This document shows, in pieces, positions 8,983 to 17,885 of a DNA stretch of 64,000 bases (its first letter is position 1; every line of letters starts with the position of its first letter). The notes under the pieces were generated by a model that worked only from the letters and a program-made list of their open reading frames with translations, was not told where the DNA came from and did no database searches. Source of the DNA: Acidianus brierleyi (lineage in GTDB: Archaea > Thermoproteota > Thermoprotei_A > Sulfolobales > Sulfolobaceae); the NCBI RefSeq assembly GCF_003201835.2, contig NZ_CP029289.2, forward strand, positions 1,920,001-1,984,000, in the 5' to 3' direction. The position numbers and the translations under genes are program-made.

Positions 8983-9640
8983 TATATGCTCCGCATATTT
9001 TACATCTATTATTCTTAAAAACTATTAATGAATTCTCAAATGTGTGAAATATTTCATTATCGCTAAATTCCATACTAGACCATTTCAATATTTCATTTAG
9101 TAATGGATCATTAGTATTTAACTCCCCAGTTATTTCATTGAATCCCTTCAGCTCTTTTAACGGTGTATTATATAACGGAATAAAGAATATCTTCTGATTA
9201 AAAATACTAGTTAAACCATAATAACTTAAAAAACCATAATTAGAAGTAGAAATTGAATAAATCATATAAGATAAAAAGAAATCGGCAGTAAAAGGAAGAA
9301 TTATTTTATTAGCATCTAATTTCATTATATTTGTGAAAAATCTCCATAAATCATAGTTTATTTCCATACTTTTAAATTCTACTTTAGTTTCTTCAAAATC
9401 TAATTTGCAATCTTTACATATCTTTAAAATAATATTTTTTATTAGATTAGCTACATTCTCATAAAAGTCAGGGTATATTAGGATAACTTTATCTTCTCTA
9501 TTTAAGAATCTTGTTTCTGAAAGCTCTCTTCTTATTCTTTTTATTATCTCATTTCTTGCGCATTGTTTACATAATAGTTTTCCACTAACACTTACTTCTG
9601 CAGGATTTCTATTACACTTTACGCAGAGCACTTCAATCAA
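8933..9640 (-). CDS. Degenerate Ncs6/TtuA-like (Ncs2/Ctu2-like) protein
   Basis: 235 residues with zinc-finger cysteine pairs at both ends: C6/C9 with C24/C27, and C213/C216 with C226/C229. This is the layout of the tRNA 2-thiolation proteins TtuA/Ncs6. The segment after the N-terminal finger (EIIKRIRREL) and the later DANKIILPFTADFF and FIPLYNTPLKELKGF line up with the Ncs6 'GADKIATGHNLDDE' and 'RIKPLYEIPEKE' regions. The SGGKDS ATP-binding PP-loop is replaced by IYPDFYE, so it is probably inactive, as in eukaryotic Ctu2/Ncs2. This assignment is by eye; the protein could be an unrelated double zinc finger protein. Confidence 0.5.
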   Translation of the reverse strand: MIEVLCVKCNRNPAEVSVSGKLLCKQCARNEIIKRIRRELSETRFLNREDKVILIYPDFYENVANLIKNIILKICKDCKLDFEETKVEFKSMEINYDLWRFFTNIMKLDANKIILPFTADFFLSYMIYSISTSNYGFLSYYGLTSIFNQKIFFIPLYNTPLKELKGFNEITGELNTNDPLLNEILKWSSMEFSDNEIFHTFENSLIVFKNNRCKICGAYIKSAEYCEYCLRSFSH

Positions 9641-9680
9641 AATATATAATACTGATTAAAATAACTTCCTAATAATGATA

Positions 9681-9725
9681 GAAAAATTTATATATAAGCG
9701 ATACTAATGGTCTGCAGAAAAGGTG
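9681..9725 (+). promoter_or_regulatory. Thermosome promoter and ribosome-binding site
   Basis: BRE-like GAAAAA (9681-9686) followed by the TATA box TTTATATA (9687-9694), one of the strongest consensus promoters in the window. The expected start of transcription is near 9717. An AGGTG Shine-Dalgarno element at 9721-9725 lies 7 nt before the thermosome ATG, so this is one of the few leadered genes here. Fits a highly expressed, heat-inducible gene. Confidence 0.65.
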
Positions 9726-9732
9726 CGTAAAA

Positions 9733-11424
9733 ATGTCATCAGGAGTTCCAGTCTTACTGTTTAAAGAAGGTACTTCAAGAAATAGCGGAAGGGATGCACT
9801 TAAAAACAATATACTTGCAGCAAGAACGTTAGCCGAAATGCTTAGATCTAGTTTAGGACCTAAAGGATTAGATAAAATGTTGATAGATAGTTTTGGAGAT
9901 GTAACTATAACAAATGATGGAGCTACTATAGTAAAAGAAATGGAAATACAGCATCCTGCGGCTAAATTGTTAGTAGAAGCTGCTAAAGCTCAAGATTCCG
10001 AAGTTGGAGATGGAACAACTAGTGCAGTAGTCTTGGCAGGCCTATTTTTAGAAAAAGCAGAAAGTCTTGTTGACCAAAATATTCATCCAACTATAATCAT
10101 TGAAGGTTTCAAGAAGGCTTTTAATAAGTCTTTAGAATTGTTACCTCAATTAGCTACTAAAGTTGATGTAAGCGATTTGAACAGCGCTACTGCCAGGGAC
10201 GCATTAAAGAAGATAGTATATACTACAATGTCAAGTAAATTTATGGCAGAAGGTGAGGAGTTAAACAAGATAATGGATATAGTAATAGATGCTGTAACTA
10301 CTGTTGCAGAGCCTTTGCCAGATGGAGGATATAACGTATCGTTGGATCTTATAAAGATTGATAAAAAGAAAGGAGGAACAATAGAAGATAGTCAACTTAT
10401 ACGCGGAATAGTACTAGACAAGGAAGTAGTACATGCTGGAATGCCAAGAAGAGTAGAGAAAGCTAAGATAGCAGTTTTAGATGCCTCATTAGAAGTAGAG
10501 AAGCCTGAAATATCTGCAAAAATAAGCATAACTAGTCCAGATCAAATAAAGGCATTCCTTGATGAGGAAGCTAAGTATTTGAAAGACATGGTAGACAAAC
10601 TAGCTTCAATAGGAGCTAACGTAGTTATATGCCAAAAAGGAATAGATGATATAGCTCAACACTTCTTGGCAAAAAGAGGAATTTTAGCAGTAAGAAGAGT
10701 TAAGAGAAGTGATATAGAGAAATTAGAAAAAGCATTAGGAGCTAGAATAATAAGTAGTATAAAGGACGCTACACCAGAAGATTTAGGTTATGCAGAGTTA
10801 GTAGAAGAAAGAAAAGTAGGTAATGATAAAATGGTATTTATTGAAGGAGCAAAGAATCCTAAAGCCGTAAATATATTGCTAAGAGGTTCAAATGATATGG
10901 CGTTAGACGAAGCAGAGAGAAGTATTAATGACGCACTATACTCTTTAAGAAATATATTAATGGAGCCATATATTGTACCAGGCGGTGGAGCAATAGAATT
11001 AGAACTTTCTGCTAGATTAAGGGAATATGCTAGAAGTGTAGGTGGAAAAGAGCAATTAGCTATAGAAGCATACGCAGATGCTCTAGAGGAAATTCCAATG
11101 ATATTAGCCGAGACTGCAGGACTTGAGCCGATATCTGCATTAATGGATCTAAGAGCTAGGCATGCCAAAGGTTTGACAAATTGTGGAGTAGACGTGATTA
11201 ATGGTAAGATAATTGATGATATTTATAGCATAAATGTAGTCGAGCCAATAAGAGTAACAAGACAAGTCTTAAAGAGCGCAACTGAAGCAGCAACGTCTAT
11301 AATGAAAATTGATGATTTAATAGCAGCGTCACAATTAAAGTCTAGTGGAAAAGGAGCAGGAGCAGGCGCTGGTGGAGAAGGAGCAGAAGGTGGAGGAGCT
11401 CCATCAATGGAGGGTTTAAGCTAA
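9733..11424 (+). CDS. thsA: Thermosome (group II chaperonin) alpha subunit
   Basis: 563-residue chaperonin subunit that assembles into the two-ring ATP-dependent folding complex of the cytoplasm. Visible signatures: SSLGPKGLDKMLIDSFGD and TNDGATI near the N-terminus, GDGTTSAVV (ATPase Asp), and VPGGGAIE in the equatorial domain. The Gly/Ala-rich tail (GAGAGAGGEGAEGGG) is typical of archaeal thermosomes. The sequence resembles the Sulfolobus subunit that starts 'PVLLLKEGTQR', which is called alpha in most current annotations; the Greek-letter naming is the uncertain part. It has its own strong promoter and appears monocistronic. Confidence 0.95.
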   Translation: MSSGVPVLLFKEGTSRNSGRDALKNNILAARTLAEMLRSSLGPKGLDKMLIDSFGDVTITNDGATIVKEMEIQHPAAKLLVEAAKAQDSEVGDGTTSAVVLAGLFLEKAESLVDQNIHPTIIIEGFKKAFNKSLELLPQLATKVDVSDLNSATARDALKKIVYTTMSSKFMAEGEELNKIMDIVIDAVTTVAEPLPDGGYNVSLDLIKIDKKKGGTIEDSQLIRGIVLDKEVVHAGMPRRVEKAKIAVLDASLEVEKPEISAKISITSPDQIKAFLDEEAKYLKDMVDKLASIGANVVICQKGIDDIAQHFLAKRGILAVRRVKRSDIEKLEKALGARIISSIKDATPEDLGYAELVEERKVGNDKMVFIEGAKNPKAVNILLRGSNDMALDEAERSINDALYSLRNILMEPYIVPGGGAIELELSARLREYARSVGGKEQLAIEAYADALEEIPMILAETAGLEPISALMDLRARHAKGLTNCGVDVINGKIIDDIYSINVVEPIRVTRQVLKSATEAATSIMKIDDLIAASQLKSSGKGAGAGAGGEGAEGGGAPSMEGLS

Positions 11425-11442
11425 AATTTAATTTTTAACTTT

Positions 11443-11796
11443 TTAGTATTTCTTATACATTACGACTGCGTCTGAATCTTCCATATCTTTATATCCATCA
11501 ATTTCTTGTAAAACTTTTTCTGCAGCTTTCTTTATATTTTCATCATTATAACTATTTATTATTTCTTGGAGCAATTTTTTAGCTAATTCTACACCTATTA
11601 CTAACTCTAATTCTGTAAAGTCTGGACTTAATAAATAGTCTGTAATCTTTTTAGGATCTCCTCCATAAGAGGAGAACTTATATTTAGACTCTGCATATGC
11701 AAGCAGTCTTCTTACATCATCTAATCTTTTCAGATCTAAATTATTTGGCGTAAGCACCTTACTTGCCACATGCCTTAAGAAGTCGGGTTGTTCCAA
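11443..11796 (-). CDS. Small helical protein of unknown function
   Basis: 117 residues, acidic and apparently all-helical, with no Cys and no membrane segment. I do not recognise the family. It is convergent with the thermosome gene (18 bp between stops) and faces away from the winged-helix gene at 11918. The start is TTG at 11796; the true start could be a few codons downstream. Codon use looks like its neighbours. A real gene is likely because the frame is long, has balanced composition, and no competing ORF exists on the other strand. Confidence 0.65.
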   Translation of the reverse strand: MEQPDFLRHVASKVLTPNNLDLKRLDDVRRLLAYAESKYKFSSYGGDPKKITDYLLSPDFTELELVIGVELAKKLLQEIINSYNDENIKKAAEKVLQEIDGYKDMEDSDAVVMYKKY

Positions 11797-11917
11797 ACTA
11801 TTTCGCCTATAGAAGTTTTATTCGGTATCGTGTATAAAAGGATTCTACTTAATTAAGTTTGAAACTCTTAATGAATACTTAAAAGCAAATTGTGATATAA
11901 TTATCATAGTGTTAAGT

Positions 11918-12220
11918 ATGAGTGTGAGGAAAAGGAAAAAGAGGGCTGATAGTGAAGAAACAGAAGAAGTTGAAAATAAACTAAAAGTTGTTTACTCTGA
12001 TAAGGACGTTGTAGTAATGACTGCGCCAAACGAAGAAGAATTAAAACAAATTCTACTTGACCTGTTAACAGAAAAACCTATGAATCTAAAAGAATTACAT
12101 AGTAAACTTTCTGGCATAGCTAGTGAAGATAAGATAAGAAGAGCATTAGCTAGCCTATCTGAAAAGGGGCAAGTGACTCTTCTTGAAGACGGAAAGTATG
12201 CCAAACTAGGCACAGAATAA
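11918..12220 (+). CDS. Small winged-helix protein
   Basis: About 100 residues: a basic N-terminal tail (SVRKRKKRADSEE), a beta segment (KVVYSDKDVVVMTA), then a winged helix (about residues 40-100; MNLKELHSKLSGIASEDKIR followed by RALASLSEKGQVTLLEDGKY). I chose the ATG at 11918; a GTG at 11909 in the same frame sits almost exactly at the predicted leaderless start (TATA-like TTAAAA at 11880-11885) and is an alternative. Probable DNA-binding regulator or chromatin-associated protein; targets unknown. The stop lies 4 bp from the convergent Cys-rich gene. Confidence 0.65.
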   Translation: MSVRKRKKRADSEETEEVENKLKVVYSDKDVVVMTAPNEEELKQILLDLLTEKPMNLKELHSKLSGIASEDKIRRALASLSEKGQVTLLEDGKYAKLGTE

Positions 12221-12223
12221 AGT

Positions 12224-12601
12224 TTATTTCGACTCTCTTATTGGACATTTTTGCCAATATTTGCTACATAAATTGGCATTGGCAGATGTTATTATTCTGC
12301 CAAGAATTTTACAATAAGCTATGAAGCCAGATTCTATTTTCATTAATTGGAAATACTCACAACTGCTATCTATTTTTTCGCTCAATATGTTAACTTCAGG
12401 ATAAAATTTAATTTCCTGATCTATTTTCTCGTTAAATACTTCCAATCCTTCTTTTTCTTCGTTTTTGTCAACGAAATATCTGCAACCTTTAAATGTCTTA
12501 AAACATCTAGATGGGCTAACAATGGTATCCGTAGGACTTTCTAACATAGGTGACATACAATATCCATTTTTGTAATATGGGCATATATCACGTTTCTGCA
12601 A
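12224..12601 (-). CDS. Cysteine-rich protein, possible metal-cluster binder
   Basis: 125 residues with eight cysteines in two sets: CPYYKNGYC with C...GC-RYF in the first 42 residues, and SCEYF...YCKIL...LC...KCPI in the last 45. The symmetry suggests two metal or Fe-S sites. The opening CPYY-x(4)-C resembles the protein at 7857-8186. The TTG start lies inside the end of the upstream small gene (14-nt overlap), so the two are translationally coupled. Function unknown. Confidence 0.65.
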   Translation of the reverse strand: MQKRDICPYYKNGYCMSPMLESPTDTIVSPSRCFKTFKGCRYFVDKNEEKEGLEVFNEKIDQEIKFYPEVNILSEKIDSSCEYFQLMKIESGFIAYCKILGRIITSANANLCSKYWQKCPIRESK

Positions 12602-12791
12602 CTTCTCTCACTATTACATGAATGCCCAATATATCATTATCTTCCGTATCCCACTTAGGTATATGTATTGTGCTTACAATAACGTTTTCTACATTATTTT
12701 TCTTCATTTCCATTATGGCTTCTTTCACTTTTTCCTCATTTATCTTCTTACCGCTAAAATCTTCCACAACTAAAACTTCTGCTATTTTCAT
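12588..12791 (-). CDS. Small uncharacterised protein
   Basis: 67 residues, predicted alpha/beta (IAEVLVVEDFSG; EKVKEAIMEMKKNN; VENVIVSTIHIP; ILGIHVIVREV). The alternating strand-helix-strand pattern suggests a compact ferredoxin-like half-domain. No known family recognised. It is transcribed divergently from argS with only 5 bp between the start codons, and overlaps the Cys-rich gene downstream by 14 nt. The back-to-back position with argS means the two promoters lie inside each other's coding regions. Confidence 0.6.
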   Translation of the reverse strand: MKIAEVLVVEDFSGKKINEEKVKEAIMEMKKNNVENVIVSTIHIPKWDTEDNDILGIHVIVREVAET

Positions 12792-12796
12792 AATTA

Positions 12797-14707
12797 ATGA
12801 CTTTAGTTAGCAAAGCATTAAAAGCTAAATTCCATATTAGTTGTGTGAATATCATAAGGGAAGCTAAAAAAGAGGCCTCACAGATAATATCAAAGGCTAT
12901 TGGAATAAACGAGGACATAATTTTAAATAATATTGAATATCCACCTAAAGGAGATTTAGGAGACTTAGCTTTACCTTTACCTTCAGTTACTAAGAATTTT
13001 AATGTGAATGTAACTGGAAAAGGATATTATATTAAAAATATTGAAAGATCTGGAGTGTTTATTAATATATTTCTTGATGAATCAAAAATATTTACTACAA
13101 TATTTTCTAATTTTGACGAAAAATACGGTATTGAAAAATCTGAAAATCCTAAAAAAATTGTAGTAGAACATACAAGTGCTAATCCAATACACCCATTGCA
13201 CATAGGTCATTTAAGAAATTCAATACTAGGAGATACTTTAGTAAGATTATTAAGAGCCAGAGGACATGATGTAAATTCTAGATTCTATGTTAACGATAGC
13301 GGAAGGCAAGTTGCTATTTTAATCTATGGTCTTTCTAAATTGAACTATCCTGAGCCTCCTTCAAATATTAAAAAAGACGAATGGTTAGGTTTAATATATG
13401 CTATGACAAATGTAATAATCGAAATAAAGAAAATTACTGACGAGTTAAAAAATTCTGGAGAAAATGAGTATAAAGAAAAAATTTCCAAGAGGGACGAACT
13501 TGTAGCTACAGCTAATGAATTGAGAGAGAGAAATCAAGAATATTTTGATATTTTAACTGAAAATATTATGAAAGATATTGATCCAGAAAAGGAAATTCTT
13601 GAGATTATAAAGAAATATGAGACTGGAGACGCAAACACTAAGGTTATAGTAAGGAAATATGTAAGCTATGCTATAGATGGGTTTTTGGAAAGTTTAGATA
13701 GACTTCACATCTCATTCGATGTATTTGATTATGAAAGTGATATTTTATGGTCGGGCGAGGTTAAACAAATACTCAATATTGCTCTCGACTCGCCTGCAAA
13801 AATAAACTACAAGGGCACATGGGCTTTAGACCTTCAAAATTTTATAGACGATAAAACTAGAGAAGAATTAAATATTCCTAAAGATCTTGAGCTTCCGCCT
13901 TTAGTTTTAATGAGATCTGACGGGACAACATTATATACATTACGGGATGTAGCATATACTTTTAGGAAATTTTCTGACTTTAAGGCAGATATTGTAATTA
14001 ATGTTATAGCAGAACAACAGTATATGCCACAGATACAGCTAAGGGCTTCATTATATATCTTAGGATATCCTGAATATGCTAGAAACTTGTTACACTATTC
14101 GTACGGAATGGTTAATTTACAAGGTATGAGAATGAGTGGTAGATTAGGTAAATATATATCGTTAGATGATATTTACGATAAAGTAAAAGAAGTAGTGGAA
14201 ACTAAAATAAAAGAAAAGAAGGGAAACGTAGAAAACTTGAATGAGATTGTTAATTCAGCCATAAGATACGCGATAGTTTCAGTTTCTGCAAATAAGCCTA
14301 TATCATTTAATATTTCTAAAATAACTAATCTTGAAGAAAACAGTGGGCCATATCTTCAGTATACATATGCTAGAGCATATAATATCCTTTCAAAAGTTAA
14401 CGAGAAATTAGATTTAAGTAAAGCTGATTTGAATGAACTTTCTGGAGACAAAAGGAAAATACTGATTATGATATCTAAGTTTCCGGAAATTTTTGGAAAA
14501 GCCGCAGACGATATGAAACCTGAAATTTTGGCTATTTATCTAAGACAATTTTCTGACTTATTTAATTCATGGTATGATAAGGAAAGAGTTCTACAAGAAA
14601 CTGATGAGAATAAAAGAACTACTAGAATTTATCTAGTGAAAGGAGTAGAGGGAGTTTTAAGAAACGGGTTAGAAATTTTGGGGATAACGCCTTTATCAAG
14701 AATGTAA
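12797..14707 (+). CDS. argS: Arginyl-tRNA synthetase
   Basis: Class I synthetase charging tRNA-Arg. 636 residues. The N-terminal Add1 domain precedes the HIGH motif (HPLHIGHLRN, HIGH at 135-138). The KMSKS-equivalent is MRMSGRLGKYI, without a canonical KMSK, as is usual for many ArgRS. The C-terminal DALR anticodon-binding domain carries PYLQYTYARA. The stop codon lies only 2 nt before a tRNA-Arg(CCG) gene in the same orientation, so the mRNA and its cognate tRNA are almost certainly on one transcript. Confidence 0.95.
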   Translation: MTLVSKALKAKFHISCVNIIREAKKEASQIISKAIGINEDIILNNIEYPPKGDLGDLALPLPSVTKNFNVNVTGKGYYIKNIERSGVFINIFLDESKIFTTIFSNFDEKYGIEKSENPKKIVVEHTSANPIHPLHIGHLRNSILGDTLVRLLRARGHDVNSRFYVNDSGRQVAILIYGLSKLNYPEPPSNIKKDEWLGLIYAMTNVIIEIKKITDELKNSGENEYKEKISKRDELVATANELRERNQEYFDILTENIMKDIDPEKEILEIIKKYETGDANTKVIVRKYVSYAIDGFLESLDRLHISFDVFDYESDILWSGEVKQILNIALDSPAKINYKGTWALDLQNFIDDKTREELNIPKDLELPPLVLMRSDGTTLYTLRDVAYTFRKFSDFKADIVINVIAEQQYMPQIQLRASLYILGYPEYARNLLHYSYGMVNLQGMRMSGRLGKYISLDDIYDKVKEVVETKIKEKKGNVENLNEIVNSAIRYAIVSVSANKPISFNISKITNLEENSGPYLQYTYARAYNILSKVNEKLDLSKADLNELSGDKRKILIMISKFPEIFGKAADDMKPEILAIYLRQFSDLFNSWYDKERVLQETDENKRTTRIYLVKGVEGVLRNGLEILGITPLSRM

Positions 14708-14709
14708 AT

Positions 14710-14784
<75 letters not shown>

Positions 14785-14959
14785 TTATGTTAGTTTATCT
14801 ATATATTGAGTTAGAAACACTTTTCACTAATGCACTACTATTTTGAAAATTTATATCTAGAATCCCATATTAATTAAAAAATACCGCTATATGCTATCTT
14901 AAGGTAATACTATCATCTACATTAGATATAGTTTAAAGCCAAAAGACTGAATAATTATA

Positions 14960-17458
14960 ATGGTTCAAATGCAAGCTAGTGCTAGCATTCTCTCTCTTAA
15001 TAAGATCTCAGTGATAAAGCGGGATGGTAACAAGGAAGAGTTTAAACTTGAGAAGATTTTATCCAAGCTGGGCTTTATTCCAGATAAGGTCATGGAGGGA
15101 ATAACTAACGATGTAATGCAGATTGCTAAAGATAATATTATAGACTCTAGGACATTAGCTGATATAGTTGAAAGGAATCTTATTGAGAATTCTCTTGAAT
15201 ATCCAGAACTCTTGGATTTAGCTAAGAGATTTGTTTTATCTAGAATATATAATCATGTTTATGGTAAAGGAAAGTGGAAAGACTTTGATCAAAAGGATCT
15301 TCTTCTTTCATATAATGCTCTAAAAGTGTTGGAAGCTCGTTATTTATTAAAGGATCCTAACACGTTACGTTATATAGAGACACCTCAAATGATGTTTAGA
15401 AGAGTAGCTAAGTTCCTTTCAAATGTAGAAAAAATATATGGGAAAAGTGAAGAAGAGATTCATCATATTGAAGAAAAGTTTTATGAAAAAATGAGTGAAT
15501 TGAAATTCTTGCCTAATACGCCAACTCTTATGAATAGTGGTACAAGGTTAGGTATTCTTTCAGCGTGTTTTGTACTTCCTGTAAAAGACTCTATGACTAC
15601 TTCTCAGGGAGACGGAATATATGATACATTAAGGGCTATGGCTCTAGTTCATCAGCAGGGTGGAGGTACTGGATTTGATTTCTCTGAACTCAGGCCTAAA
15701 GGAGACATAGTAGCTTCAACAGCAGGCGTAGCTTCCGGTCCCGTATCTTTTATGAAAATATTTGACGTTTCTACAGATGTTGTAAAACAAGGTGGTAAGA
15801 GACGAGGCGCTAATATGGGTGTAATGCATGTATGGCATTCTGATATAGAGGATTTTATCCATGCTAAAACTGGTCAGCTTAAAGATGTGCAATTACAGAA
15901 TTTCAATATTTCTGTAGGCGTATATGATTATTTTATGGATAAAGTAGAAAAAGGTGAAGAAGTACCTCTTATTACTCCTAGGAAAACTAAGATACCTGGT
16001 ACTGACCATGATTATTATATAGTAAAAGCAAGAAATTACATGAACGAAGAATGGGTACAAGAAGAGATATTAAGTGAATTAGAAGAAAAAGGTTCAGTCT
16101 ATCTAGATGAGAGTAAGATTGTTACAGTGGATGAAGCGCTATATATTGCCGAAAAAGAAGGCGCTATAATTAGGTGGATTAACGCTAGAACTATTTTTGA
16201 CGAAATAGTAAAAGGTGCATGGGACGGAGGAGATCCAGGACTTCTTTTTATTGACGAAATAAATCGAAGGCACCCAGTATGGTATCTAGGTAAAATTCAA
16301 GCTACTAACCCATGTGGAGAAGAACCTCTTTTATCTTGGGAATCCTGCAATCTAGGTTCTATTAATCTTGAGAAATTTGTAAAAGGAGAAGAAAAAGTCT
16401 ATGTTGATTGGGATGGTTTAGCAGATACTATAAAATATGCTGTTAGATTGCTGGACAACGTAATAGATGCTAATAGGTATCCTTTAAAACAGGTAGAAGA
16501 TGGCACTAAGAGAACAAGGAAAGTTGGTTTAGGTGTTATGGGGTTAGCTAGAATGCTAATAAAACTTGGAATCCCTTATGATAGTGTCGATGCAGTGTAC
16601 TTTTCATATCAGTTATCTAAGTTTATTTATTATCATGCATTTAAGGCATCTATAGAACTTGCAAGGGAAAAAGGATCATTCCCAGCATATGATCCTACAA
16701 GATATAGAGAAATATGGGATTCTTCTAGGCCGTTTGACTATCTTCTTTCAGTTACTGGAATTAATGAGACTCCTTCAACGAGGATAAAAGAACTTACTAA
16801 GATTGTAGACTCACTTGATTTTTCTGCACTTAAAAAGGACAGAATAACTTTTGGATTAAGAAATTCTACAGTAGTTTCTATAGCACCTACAGGCACAATT
16901 TCTATAATTGCGGGTACATCATCTTCTATAGAGCCGCTCTTTGCTTTAGCGTTTATCAGAAACGTAGCTGTAGGTAAATTTATGGAGATAGATCCATTGT
17001 TTTTGGATTACTTAAGAAGATATGAATTAGATAACTCAGAAGTTGTTAAAAAGGTAGCAGAAACTGGGACGGTAGCCGAAAATCCATTTATGCCTTCTAC
17101 GATAAGGAAATTATTTAGGACAGCTCATGAGGTATCTCCGGAATTTCATGTCTTGCATCAGGCAGCGTGGCAACAATGGAATGATTCTGGAACTTCAAAA
17201 ACAATAAATCTTAGGACAGAAGAACCACCAGAAACTGTAGAGAAAGTATATATGATAGCGTGGAAGTTAGGAATAAAAGGAATAACAATCTATAGGGATA
17301 AATCGAAATCGCAGCAAGTAATATACTTTGGAATAAAGAAAGAGAGAGAAGAGAAAGAGAAAAGACAACAACTTATCCCATCTGGAATGAGGTTAGAGAA
17401 GAAATATGTTGAAGTTAGCGAAAATTATGCAGGCGGATGTAAAACTTGTGAATTGTAA
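14960..17458 (+). CDS. nrdJ: Ribonucleotide reductase, class II (adenosylcobalamin-dependent)
   Basis: Converts ribonucleotides to deoxyribonucleotides. 832 residues. An N-terminal ATP-cone (ISVIKRDGNKEEF) implies allosteric activity control. Catalytic core: CFVLPVKDS, the radical-site loop NPCGEEPLLSWESCN, and PTGTISIIAG. The C-terminal CKTC (827-830) is the redox-active pair that re-reduces the active site. No small radical-generating subunit is encoded nearby, in line with class II. TATA-like GTTTAAAG near 14928 places transcription within a few bases of the ATG, so the mRNA is probably leaderless. Confidence 0.93.
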   Translation: MVQMQASASILSLNKISVIKRDGNKEEFKLEKILSKLGFIPDKVMEGITNDVMQIAKDNIIDSRTLADIVERNLIENSLEYPELLDLAKRFVLSRIYNHVYGKGKWKDFDQKDLLLSYNALKVLEARYLLKDPNTLRYIETPQMMFRRVAKFLSNVEKIYGKSEEEIHHIEEKFYEKMSELKFLPNTPTLMNSGTRLGILSACFVLPVKDSMTTSQGDGIYDTLRAMALVHQQGGGTGFDFSELRPKGDIVASTAGVASGPVSFMKIFDVSTDVVKQGGKRRGANMGVMHVWHSDIEDFIHAKTGQLKDVQLQNFNISVGVYDYFMDKVEKGEEVPLITPRKTKIPGTDHDYYIVKARNYMNEEWVQEEILSELEEKGSVYLDESKIVTVDEALYIAEKEGAIIRWINARTIFDEIVKGAWDGGDPGLLFIDEINRRHPVWYLGKIQATNPCGEEPLLSWESCNLGSINLEKFVKGEEKVYVDWDGLADTIKYAVRLLDNVIDANRYPLKQVEDGTKRTRKVGLGVMGLARMLIKLGIPYDSVDAVYFSYQLSKFIYYHAFKASIELAREKGSFPAYDPTRYREIWDSSRPFDYLLSVTGINETPSTRIKELTKIVDSLDFSALKKDRITFGLRNSTVVSIAPTGTISIIAGTSSSIEPLFALAFIRNVAVGKFMEIDPLFLDYLRRYELDNSEVVKKVAETGTVAENPFMPSTIRKLFRTAHEVSPEFHVLHQAAWQQWNDSGTSKTINLRTEEPPETVEKVYMIAWKLGIKGITIYRDKSKSQQVIYFGIKKEREEKEKRQQLIPSGMRLEKKYVEVSENYAGGCKTCEL

Positions 17459-17501
17459 CATAAAATAAAAATTTTTTTATACTTATGTGCAGAGTGTTAA
17501 T

Positions 17502-17885
17502 ATGGTAAAGATTATGTCTATTAGCTTACCATGTGAATTTTCAGTTAAAGAATTACTGCCTGCTATAAGATCTATAATAGCGGTTAAGTTAGTAAAGGAG
17601 AAAGGAATGCCAATATATAGAGCGTCAAATCTTATGGGAATAACGCCTGCAGCTGTTGCCAATTATATGACTAAAAAGAGAGGAGTTGCTATACGGGATT
17701 TGATTGAAAGTGATGAGAGAGTAATGTCGCTTATAAATGATCTTGTAGATAAGTTAGCTGCAAATAATGCCGATAATCTATCTTCTTACTATTGTATATT
17801 ATGTTCAGAAGGTAAAAGAGCTCTAAAGAAGAAAGGGTTTGATATACCTGCGTGTATGTATGAAACTACTACGATTGTTAGATAA
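17502..17885 (+). CDS. Helix-turn-helix regulator with C-terminal cysteines
   Basis: About 127 residues. A helix-turn-helix lies in the first half (EKGMPIYRASNLMGITPAAV then ANYMTKKRG), resembling COG2522-type archaeal regulators. The C-terminal part has C-x2-C (CILC) and a later Cys (DIPAC), which could bind a metal or respond to redox state. I start at the ATG at 17502 because a TATA-like stretch (AATTTTTTTATAC, 17469-17481) predicts a leaderless start there; GTG at 17487 is an in-frame alternative. It lies 44 bp after the ribonucleotide reductase, making control of deoxynucleotide supply an attractive but unproven role. Confidence 0.7.
   Translation: MVKIMSISLPCEFSVKELLPAIRSIIAVKLVKEKGMPIYRASNLMGITPAAVANYMTKKRGVAIRDLIESDERVMSLINDLVDKLAANNADNLSSYYCILCSEGKRALKKKGFDIPACMYETTTIVR

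Noticed and set aside
10788..11168. Reading frame of 126 codons antisense to the thermosome gene
   Set aside because: Shadow of a strongly conserved coding sequence; composition is low in charged residues and matches no family.
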